Part shown: one piece after another, positions 38,701 to 50,700 of the stretch
Position numbering within the stretch: position 1 is the first letter of the stretch
Layout: the number at the start of each line of letters is the position of its first letter
Assembly: GCA_907163375.1 (NCBI GenBank)
Contig: CAJQUW010005245.1
Location: 434,001-498,000 of the forward strand
Length of the DNA: 64,000 nt
From: Prostheceraeus crozeri
Taxonomy: Eukaryota; Platyhelminthes; Polycladida; Euryleptidae
Reading direction: 5' to 3'
Notes under the pieces: model-generated
What the model was told of the DNA's origin: nothing
What the model saw: only the letters and a program-made list of their open reading frames with translations
Databases searched by the model: none
Made by a program: the position numbers and the translations under genes

Positions 38701-41700
38701 AATCCAGTCATCCACAAAAAATAGATAAATGATAGCGGGAGTGACTTCCGAAAAGTCTCCCTCTTACCCGGAGGGTTTTGCGTGTGCTGGAAATCTTTTT
38801 GATTCTTCTCCTGCTTATCCGGAGTGCACTGTATTAATTGGCCATTAAAAAAATATGATTTACCTATTAAAATTGCCAACAATTATGGCAAATTGTGATT
38901 GTAACATCTGCTCGCAATTCATTAAATACTCTTGTAGTGATAAATTCGTAGTTTATAAGTACACATGTCAACGCTGTAACAAATTTTACATCGGTAAAAC
39001 TGCTCGCAAGTTTATTACTAGACACAATGAGCACAAAAGGGTGATTAATAACAAATTGATAAGTAGTGCCTTGTACGATCATACTAGAAGCAAGCACAGC
39101 GACATAGCGACATCGGGGATTTTCAGGTCGGTTTCATTGCTAAACTCGACAACAATCGAGACACAACATTTACTGAATCAAAAGCAATCACACAGCTTCA
39201 GCCTAAAATCAATAGAAAACATGAACGACCGCAATACAGCCTGTCTTCACATTTCAATCACCTCACATTCGACGTACAACACACTTCTTCAGATCGCTCA
39301 CCTCTTTATAAACCTTCACAAAGGCTGCCGTTTAGCACCACCGACCGATAGAAGGCGCTGGACGCCGAAGGCCCTGTCTTTCTTTTAATCATAACTTAAA
39401 GTGATAGACCAATAAACGTTTTACCGAGAGAGTCCTGATACTTTTGTTCAGTCTTGAACTTTTTGGAAAATCACTGTATTACTATCAAATCTACGAAATT
39501 TCTCTACACTTGTATAAAAAAAAATTTACATAGTTTTGTGCATCTTTATGCTCCTAGATATTAAGATTGGTTGTTCCACTCTCGAAAACGGAAGAATATA
39601 CTTTTCAAATTATTAGCTTGATTAATTACGGCGCTCAAAAGGAACACTACGTCATTAATCAAAAATTATGGCACTTCACATTGAAGTGGATCTTTCTTTT
39701 CAAAGCAACCATTTCTACTCTAAAACTAAACAGGGTGTCCAAGTGTACGCGAGTGCGGTGGATGAAATCTTTATTGTGTAAAGTTCCAGACCAAATAAAT
39801 GCATGTACAAAATTGCACATTTTTTCAGATTGATGCGAATAATATCATTGCAAAACTAATGAATATACGAACATGAAAATGCCTACTGCGTCTTCGATAA
39901 TACATTAAGAGTATCATTTTCAATTATTTCAGTCTGCAGAATTTCATGCTAATTTTACGGAAATTGACACTCATGAGCTGTTTTCTTTAATGGGAATTAT
40001 AGAGCAATAGAAGTCATGAGCTTTTAACCCGAAACCAGTCTATTCATCAACTCGAATGAGCCTCAAATATCACGTGAAGGTCGTCAGTAATGACAAAAGC
40101 TGACATGAGCACATCGTCTCTATCCGAAGCATCCCGTGACCGGGTTGATGAAAGTCATAATAAGTCACCTGATTTTTTCTTTTCGCTGACATTTTCTGAA
40201 CTAGGATAATCCGCGCTGTGTCGAAGCCGTAATGGGAAGCAAGCAGTGTCCAGTTGTCATTTAGGTACAAAATACAAGCACACGTTTAACTTAAAGATTG
40301 AAAATAGTAAATTGAACGGAACCATGCGCTGTTTTTTAACACTTTATCGCTTTCAGCAATGTTTTTCGCTCCACTTTATACATTGTCTTCTTTTTGAATT
40401 GGCTAAGATTTCGTTTTGGTCCAGTTTCCGCTTTCAATGGTTTGAACATGCACATATTATAATCATAGTGAAAATCTTTAAGGTATTAATGACTTCTTCT
40501 AATGGCTAGCTAGTAGACGGAGTATTAGTTGTATTCATCATATGTTTATTATTTCGGAATTCAAAATCTAGCTCAGTGTTCACGTGTTAATGAAAAGTCG
40601 TTGTTATGTATATTTTAAGTATGCAGTACCTGTAATCTTTCGCAAATCGAATATCGAGGTTTTCATGTGCAATATATATTCAACGCAGGCATCTATTCAT
40701 TACGAAATCTCTATCGTGGATGCATCGCAGTTCAACTTTAAGTAGAAGAAATAATTCTATTGCGCAAAAAAATGTATTAAATGATGAAGTAATACAGAAC
40801 CAGTACAAAACATATGCGTGTGATATAGACACGGACACATACGCAGCATATTAGCACATCTTAGCACAGATGCTTGATGTATCATGTTTACTAAAATGAT
40901 GATTATTGCAGTTCTTGCACGGGTGTTGGCGCCAGAATGACTGTGAAATTCAAAGCTTTTCAATTTCATAGTTCGTCAGAACTCAAGAAATTCAAGGTCG
41001 ACTTTATCCAGAATTCAAGGGTTGACACGTCTTTTCCGCTTAAAATTCACGATTTTCAAGGTCAAGCTTCCTCCAAATTCCAGGTTTTTGGAGTCAATTG
41101 TTCAGTCCATTGTTTCGAGTCTTGAATTTACTGAAAAACCACGTCGAATTTCCTATAGGCTCTAAATTTATAGCTTACATTCCCATACAAAGTTGTCTGT
41201 TTTAGAGTTTTGAATTTAATTGAAAAAAATGAGAACATGTACAATATACAGGATTCATAACAGCAAAAAAATGAATCAATATTTTTATAACAGAATTCAT
41301 CCTTCTAGAATGTAATCATGCACGGAATCATTCATCATTGTCGTAGTTGTGAGAGTGCTGCCCATCAATCCTATGTAACAAATATTCAATTGCGAATTGC
41401 AATTATCTGCATGTCATACTATCTTATGATTCCATTTCTACTGAGTTCCACTGCTTAGTTCCTTATTAATGAGTGCATGATGGCAATGCGGACCAATGAA
41501 AACAAATGAAATAATACAATCATCAATGTAATCCATTACACGTATTCATCTACAAGCATGCGGTCTCTGTGGCACAGTGGCTAAGTGCTTGGCCTGGCCG
41601 TCTTCTAGTCCAGAGGTCGAGCCCCAAAAATGTCATTGGAAGTCGGCAGGAAGGTCATCCGGACTAAAAGAACCACAACGCTCCAGAAACGTCTGCATTT

Positions 41701-44700
41701 GTCAGCGCCGTCCAATCCCCAGTATGGGGAAATTGACGCCGAAGCTGACGTCATAGCTGACCACACATGTACCAAAACTCATAGCAAGTAAAATCAAATC
41801 ATTGATCAAAAAGGATGCTGCCAATGCAGTTATATGAACTATCATGATTATGACTCATTGATTTATTGTCCATCATTCAAAGTTTGATACCGAAATTCAA
41901 GGATAATCAATGTTTTCCAAACTGTTTATCAAATTCAATGTTATTAAAGGTCGGAGACACTCTGACTTAAAATATGTAGGACAAAAATTGAGATGTTAAG
42001 GTAGACAAAATCATGTACATTACTGTCTGAAGTTGGGTTACTTGTAAATATTGGTAGATTTCAGAAATCAGTGGTTGATACAACTTTGAAGTTCGTCGAT
42101 GTCGCGTCATGAACACTTTACTTGACTAAGATTTAACTGAATTATTTTCATGAATATACCAAGCAATATTTTTATGTTTAAATAATGAACTCCTTTATAT
42201 TCAACTCAAATATTTGAATCAGACAAATTTTGTTTTCCTGCATATGTATAAGGGTTACAATTGACAATTGAGTCTTGGAAAATCGTTTCATGTATTCATT
42301 GTGTCCATTTCTTTAGATCCTCTGGTCTCTACAATGGTAGTTCTCGAAATAAATGCAATAAATGCATGAACAGTGTTTTTAAATTGAAATGACTTTTATC
42401 TATTAGAAGCAACAGGATGTTATTGTGAATTTTGACTGAATCTTCAATTATATTATCCTTTCTAATATCTTGACGTAAAAAAATAAACAAAGAAATTCTG
42501 CACATACAATACATGTACATTAACAGTTATTCAAGGAATCTTCAAAGGTAACTGTTCGCGCTCCCGAGGGTGGCTCATTGAGTTAAACAAGGGTGGGACA
42601 GCAGAATATACATGTATTTTTCACTAAATTGTTATCATTCATTTTCTCAAAAAGAGGTTTTCGATGCGGTCACTTTCCTATCTAGCGCGTCAATCACAAA
42701 GAAGGCAATTAAGGAAAAAACATAAAAAGTTTTACCTGAGCATCTTTGTAAATATCATCGTGCATAGTTCGAGACAGCGCTTGATTCCTGTTTATTTGAC
42801 GACGGAGGTCTTTTCTCTCGTCTGTCATCTCTTCATACCAATTCTGAGAGCTTTCTCCAATTTGTCGAATTTCCTCGGTAGAGAAACCAGGAGTATCCGC
42901 TCCCTCAACCTCTCCTTCTAACTCGGCTTCCTCTTCAAAATCAGAGACATCAATGAAATCACTGTCATTGTCAGAATCTTCACTGGAAGAAATTGCAATG
43001 GGAACTTCTGACGGATGCAGTTTTCTTTTTTCTGCTTCCACTTTCACTGTGGTTGTCTCATCTTTGTCATCGCCAACTGAAATTACGTCAGCGTTGTCTT
43101 CATGACTAGGCGTTAATTGAGCGTGATCAGTAATTGACCTTTTCGTCATTACAACGTCATCAACTTTTGATATCTTCGTCATTACAACATCATCAGCGCT
43201 TGATGATGTCATTACAACGTCATCAGCATTCGTTATCTTCGTCATTACAACATCATCAGCGCTTAATGCTGTCATTAAAACGTCTTCAGCTTTCGATATC
43301 TTCGTCATTACAACGTCATCAGCTTTTGATATCTTCGTCATCACAACATCATCAGCGCTTGATGATGTCATTACAGCATCATCAGCTTTAGATATCTTCA
43401 TCATTACAACATCGTCAGCACTTGATGATGTCAATAGAACGTCATCAGCTTTTGATATCTTCGTCATCACAACATCATCAGCGTCTAAAGATGTTATGGT
43501 AGGTGTTTTTGTCACAGTTATGTCTGTAGTCACACTTGCAGTTGCCATTACGTTTTTGTCGGATTTCTTTTCTTTTGCCACATCTTCAGCCTGACACGCC
43601 CTTCTAGGGACATCTTGGATTCCGGATGTTTTAGATAGTAAAATGTCTTCAGACATAGACATCGTCATTGGATCTTCGTCCTTGGATCTCTCTGCTACGA
43701 GATCTTCTTTGTCTTTTAAAGCATTTGTCACCTCTAATTCATCAACTACATGTAATTTTGATGCGGAAAGTTCTTTGACTTCCGAAGATTTTGATAACAA
43801 AGTGCATTCGTCTTCTGATATCTGGATCTCACTTGCGGCATCGTCTTTATAAATTGAGAGCAATTTCGATCTGACTTCCTCCAGATTTGACCAATCAATA
43901 TCACGCACATCTTTTACCTCTTCATTGGGCTCATGCTGTTCAATCCAGTCATCAGGAATTCCTTGTCCGCTTTCGACGCCACTTAATACTCGTTGATCCT
44001 TTAATTCTCTCACTTCTTGGTCAGCAGAGTCTGTAGCAGTTTTCGAAGCAATCTCCGAGCCTTCTTTACTTTCTGCTCCTTCATTGGATATTGGCTTCAG
44101 CAAAATTGTGTGTCCTTCATCCTGTGGAAAGAAAATCACACAATCATGAGAATTTAATATAATGTTTCGATACCTAATAAATGAATTGATAGAATTGCTA
44201 CAGATCGACACAGTCGAACTTCTATAAATTAAGTGTTCCCGATATAGGACCGTAAAATATGCATTATCCTGTCCCATACTTGCCATGGTGAAATATCAAA
44301 TATCAATACTTAATCGGTCTATGTCGGAAGTAAGCAGCTCATTTAAGTTGTCCAATGCATTATGAATTCCGTAAAAAAGTTACCCGGATTCTATGACGTA
44401 GAGTGCCTAATAAGTCTTCCTCCATTGTCACCAAATTGTACTGTTTAGTAAGTAGTCTATTAACATATTCAAGAATCAATATTTAACATAATGAAAATAT
44501 TATTTGGATGTCGATCTTAGCATTACTACTCAGGGGTGTGATTGACCTAATTAAATAAATCAGGAAACCAATTTTTGCAGGGGCCCACAATGAGCATTCA
44601 TTACTACATTAACAGTAGAACCATTAGTTTGGGACATTCACAGATTGCCTTGAATACTTCGATTATAAGCAAGAAATCAAGCGGTATAAGAAAATCAGGA

Positions 44701-47700
44701 AGAAGTACATCCCTGATTACTACTACTCAATATGTGAGTTGATCGAAAGCAGCCCTGGCAAAATGTTCTTTCCAATTGTTCATAAAATCGATGACAAACA
44801 TCGAGGTGTTCTTTGTCCCACAAAGCTGCTATTCAGATGAATGAACACATAGAAATCGCTGCGAGTGAGTTCAGGAGAAAATGATGTGCGATTGAGAATC
44901 TTGAGACCAGCACAACTAAATACAACCTGGACTTAGTTGCTGGTGTGCACGAATGCATTTCCTTGTAGGAAAACAAATCTCGAACTTTCTTTGCCACTTG
45001 AATTACCGCTTCGTCACTTGTCACGTTTGGACGGCGAGGCTTCTCCTAATGAACAAACGTGTGACAATATTTGAATGCAGGAATGCGGTCACGCAAGAGC
45101 TTTTCATAGCAAGATCAACAATGAGACAACAGGACGCCATTAAGCATGCCATTCCTAGACATGCCTAAGAAGTAGAATAAAGAGTCTAAGATCTTGATAA
45201 GGACACCTCACAGGTTGACGGGATCGTCACTGAAAGTTGTGAAGGTAACAATGATGCAGTAGGGCGCTTTTGAGGTATTAAGGCACTAATGAGAAAGTAG
45301 CCGCCAATATACGAGTGGATAAGCATAAGCAGTAAAGGTCAAAGTGTTTAAATATATACTTTGGTAAAGGCAAGCATGTTTTTTTCGCTTGCAGTCCTCT
45401 TCAGCTGATTTATTAAAGCAGAAATTATCGAAGTGGGCACAAGGTCGATGGCTGCCTGGTTACCCCAATCACCATAAATTTCAAAAGTATAAGTTACAAC
45501 TTATATAATGATAAAAAATGAAAAAATGGTCCACAGGGAAACCCTTGAATTGAGAATACCACATTACTGATTTACATCACGCATATTCAAAATTCAATTG
45601 AAAAATTCATATTCAAATTATTATGACCAATTTATAGCAAAGAGATTTCTCACTTAAATGTAATTTTGAGTTGCATAGACTGCCTTTTGACGACATAGAC
45701 TGCTCAATAGATATGAGTGATGCAACGTCGATTATTGTCTTACATGCGCGGTCATAAAGCCTGAATGAAATGAGAAAACTTGTTTATCGCATGAACAGGC
45801 CTGCACATAGTAACAGCTGAAAATGCCATCTCAATGTTTGAAGAAACATAGGACGCTGTCATCCATGACATTTAGTTGATGAATATAAGGTGGAGATTAC
45901 TATCAATATCAAACAAGCCAACTCATTTTCAATCATTCAATAACATAATTAAATCCATTGACAACTCTTGTCGCATCAATCCGGAAAATTTATATTTAGA
46001 TATCATTCTTCTAATTTTAGTACAAGTAATTGAATGCTTTTATGTAATTCACAAAAAGATTCAAAGACAAATATTGAAAATGCAAATTTGACGTCATAGT
46101 TTCAACTTGATGGTATTTGCGAGAAAAACAATCGCAAGTCACAAATACTGAATGAACGCAGGAATAATCTTCGTTCAAATTTTCAATGAAATGATGGATC
46201 TAAGACTGCTCTTACCGTAAACAGTTGAAGACACACCTACAAACGATCATTTTCATAAAAATGAGTCCAAACATATACGGGGCCACGATTGTCTGACTGA
46301 GCTTTGTCTTAGTTAGACCGAGTTTTTGATATTAGTTCAGTCGCCTGAACGAATTTTTGAAGGGAGCAAGAACGAGCAATGAGACTTTCACAGAGTGATG
46401 TACCTCCCTGCTGCTACAGCAAATCCGCGCATCTGCGAGTTCCACCTGGTTTATCTTCTTGTTAAATAGAATCAAAGAAAACACATGTGAATCCTATGAG
46501 AAGCAGACGGAAGTCAACGTTAAAAATGAGAGTCTCTACGCATTCTTTCATTAAGTGAAAAGTGCTATGTCTAAAGCTTTAACTTTGGCATGGAATGTCC
46601 TGAAGCCATGAACTCATGCGTCTTCCTCTATGAGGCTAAACAAATCCGGACTCGGCGAGCCTTCTACTGTTGGCAAACACAACATTTTCGCCAATTTTTG
46701 CCACGAACAGCACATGCACATGATCGAAAATCATCTAAAGACATTCTATGTCAAAAATCATGACTCTAGACTTATTATTTCTCATTTAATTGGAGAAAAC
46801 AGAGAAAATCTAATTTTTATCTTAAACTTCAACCTGCTTCCCATTGGATTAACATGTGCCTTTCTCAAGCTGGTGGTCGAACTTAAGCAGTCTGATATTC
46901 CAATGCAAACCTAATCTTACATTTATATGAGAAAGATTATTAATTCTCGACAACAGGAAATTTAATAATGTTCATTCATTTTTATTCCTAATGAATTTCC
47001 ACATTCCCCGATGCGCGGATAATTACATAATCGAAGAGTGTAGGCGAAATTACACCGCAACATGTTACGAAAACAATTTGATCCACGACGTTGAGCTTAT
47101 CCTGTTTATTAGAAAGCCTAAAGAACCAATTTTTTCGCATGAACGACGATGCACTTCCATGTTTTCAGGGTAACATGTCCGTGAGGCTGATGTTGTAAGC
47201 AACTGATCTTTTCTCATAAAGTTTCATGTCTTACAATGTGTTGACCATCAAGCCTAGAAGCACTGATGTGATACTCGGCATAATTTTTAAAGCGATACTA
47301 AAAATTGCTTCTCAACCATAAACTTAACTTACTAGAACAATTATGTTCGCCTTCTAGATGCGGAATCTGTATACAAACTGACTTAAACATCAAACTAACA
47401 GACCACATACGGTACCTCCATTGTAAATCTTGTAGACTTACTGAATTCAGATTGATCAGTTGCTTGGAATCAGATGCATATGTTCCAACGAAACTGATCT
47501 TCGAAATTTAGACATTCTCACTCTCTTGCTTCGATTTATTGGTATACTTGTGATCCTGTTAATCTGTGGTAATGATGGAAAGCCGGTTTTTGAGGAAAAG
47601 TGTTTCTTCCAGCAACAGCTTCTGGCAAACAGAATGAATCTAGTTAACTTGGACGCTGCCAAGATAGGGACTGTTCATTGAATAAACTCCTGCCGGCAGA

Positions 47701-50700
47701 AAATTAAGCCGATTTAATATTCAACCGGCAGAATTTTAGTTAATGAACAGCTTCATTGTTTTAAAGTTACACGCGATTTTGTGGATGTTGAGTGTGGACG
47801 GTTTGTTTGTGCTGCTCACGCAGTTCTAAAAAGTTATGTTCGTGATAAGACTGTTGATAAATAAGAAGAATGTCAACAATAATTCATAAATTGTATGAAT
47901 AATCCTGAGTTGCAATCCTATACTCACAAGGATTTTGTATTAATATACTTGCATGCAATTTGCAACACAATGTTGCAGCTTGAGCTGATAAGGGTTGATA
48001 GTTTTTCATTCGTCCTTTTCTCAGCATTTTCTGAGCATATTAATTGCACTCGTACTGGAGCGCAACAATGGTATGCTTGTACGCTAGAAACTTTCTACTT
48101 CGCACAAACCTGTGACACTATCCGTCGGGCGAACATAGCTTCCATCTCTTTATCCTTCACTAGCTCAGCGTAATCTTCTTTCGTATCTCTATGAATCATC
48201 TCACGCCGAACCTCATCCAAGCGATGATTAATGTCCCCACGACGCCGCAAGCGACGGAATTGGAATTCAGAGAAATTTTTGGTGGCGATATCATTGACAT
48301 CATCCTCAGTGAAGCGCTTCCTTCGAAATCGCTCCAACATCTCCAATAATATTTCATGTTGGATCTCTAACGGCAGAGATCTGAAATTTTCACTATTGAA
48401 ATCCACGTCTTCCAAATTCTGAAATGAAATTTCGGTGAAATTTTGAAGCATTAGAAATTGAAGAAATCTTCTATTAGATTTTACACATTGATGCATGTAA
48501 GAGAATCAGGGAATGAAGAGATAAGTCGCTATCTTTGATTGACAGGTTAACCTTGATTAAATTTAGCTACGGAAATATGTGTGATGTATTTCTAGCGAGT
48601 TCCTGCATATCGGGAAGAAAAGTAAGGTGAAAGATACGTCAGTTGGTTTATGGGCCGGAGATGTTTGTTCTTCAGGAGAGGTACCACCACCCCGCTGGAG
48701 GCTACCAACACTTGTTGAAAGTAACAAGTAAGAAAAGGAGGTCCCCCCTAGATTGCTAGAATGGCTTCGGCGCTTGTTTCATAAAGTGATAGATAAAAAA
48801 TGACAATCAAGAAAGACTTATCATTCAATTAAAAAGTCAAGAAATGAAAACAAAATTGGATCAATGGCACTCAAGCATAATCATAAATAATCAGTTAGCT
48901 CAGTGGTTCCCAACCTTTTCATGCTGCGTACCCCAAAATAGAAAATCGTAGGATTTTTCATTATTCCGCGTACCCTCACGTATAAATATAAAAAATAGCA
49001 AGAATTCAATCACACTAAAGTTTAATTACGCGTAGAGATTTGTGAAATTCGTAATTTCATAAAATAACACAAAAATTTAACTAGGCTCAACTGATGCGCG
49101 CTTGTGTAACAACACAAGCGCCGCGAAAGTCATGCTCCAACATCAAACGAGCTCTTTGTTTGCTTATAGTCATACTATGGTGGAGAATCCGGACTCGCGT
49201 AAGTATATGGCTGAAGTCTAGTTGGTGGTCGCTAATTAACAACGGTTATTTCAAGGCCAGATGATGACAATCCAATACGGAATGCGCACAAAGTTAACAA
49301 TTCAACTGACCCATGAACAGGAAAGTTATCAAAGTAAAAATGAATTATAATAGATCTCCCATTCTGTACGTACACCTCTAAAGTCCTTAGGTTGGGAACC
49401 CTTGAGTTAGCTCATCAAAGATCTGATTAATTATTTTATAGCTTGACAAAGACTTCGCTGATAAATATATTAAAAAATATCAAATTCTGTCTCAAACTTT
49501 AGGAAGAAAACAAAAAATCTCGCATTTCTGTGTCCAGGCTAGCTGGTCGTTATGAGCGACTATCAAAACGGCGCCTATAGTATCTTTTTAAGTTAAGACT
49601 TCTAAACTGAAATATCAGCTTTATGAAATTGAGCTTTTGAATATGAAAGTGCGTGTCAATTCAACAGATATCTTTATAAAAATGTGCTAAAACTGGTGCT
49701 GACAAATCGTCAGCAAGATGAAACATTTCTAACCAACGTTTCAAGTTATTTTAAGTGAGTTGAAGTAAGACCTCTCAGTTGGCATGCAATAATGACAATA
49801 AATTCACAAACACTTTGCTTTTTTCTTTTCTAAAATAATACTTAGGCGAACCGCTCTCTCAGTCAGATTTACTCGTTTCAATTGTTTCGTCTAACAAGGC
49901 TTCATGATTTTAAAATCAAATCTGGAAATGTCGTGCATCAAAAATGTCATGGAAGATTGAGGAAAGATATTGAAGTCAACATGGCACATTCATGCGCAAA
50001 CTCGCAAAAATACTGCCCATCTTCAAGCATCCTCACAGTGTTGTGGTGCTAAAGTTGGCAATTTTTCCTGGCTCCATTCTGTTTTGTTATTTGTCATTTT
50101 TATGCTTTGTTCATTACACGAGGTTTGTCAGAAAAGTTCTAGGACTGAGCCTGCTGTGCTAGCTATGATTGTTTGATCGAAAATCTGATTGCGTCACCAT
50201 CTGACATGATGTCTTGTGTGCATGTAACTTTCATATCAGCTCTCTGTAGCCATTACACGATTCTTCACAACCGTTTGAACACAGTTCAACAAATCGTTCT
50301 CGTTCTTAAATAATAGATCCGCGGTAAACAAGGTAGCTTTCATTTCGAAGGATGGCAACAGAGAACAAACCTAAAGTTTTTGGTACGCCTCGGAAAATCT
50401 CCATCTGAAGCATTCGAAATGCTTTAACAGGTTTATGGAGATGAGACGCTGTCCAGCATATGTTTTCGACTGGCACAGGAGGTTCAGAGAGGGACGAGAG
50501 GAGGTGGAAGACGACCATCGGAGTGGAAGACCTTCGACAAGCAGGACTGAGGAGAACACTGAGCTCGAGAGGCAGGTGGTGCGAGGCGATCGTCGTCTAA
50601 CCGTTCGGATGATAGCAAGTGAGCTTGGTATCAATCGCGATTGCGTCTGGAGGGTGATCACTGAAGACATGGGCATGCGGACGGTCTGTGCAAAGTTGGT

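Larger units (their letters stand above)
33811..42735 (-). other. XPG intron 6 (8.9 kb)
   Basis: Between the exon 6 donor and exon 7 acceptor. It holds a rosa-like relic (33889-34930), a piggyBac (35293-37517), a Penelope-like fragment (38855-39420) and SINE G (41562-41745). Between 37.5 and 38.8 kb, and from 39.5 to 41.5 kb, I see nothing supported apart from A+T-rich DNA. A possible transposon end (CAGGGTGTCC) at 39733 has no partner found. Confidence 0.85.

Noticed and set aside
39731-39800. CAGGGTGTCC as a mariner terminus
   Set aside because: No matching inverted partner or transposase remnant nearby.
43134-43391. Plus-strand frame rich in [10 protein letters not shown] repeats
   Set aside because: It is the opposite strand of the repeat array in XPG exon 6.
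46630-47681. Several plus-strand open frames in intron 5
   Set aside because: Short, overlapping, without family similarity or codon-like pattern; length is expected by chance in this much sequence.
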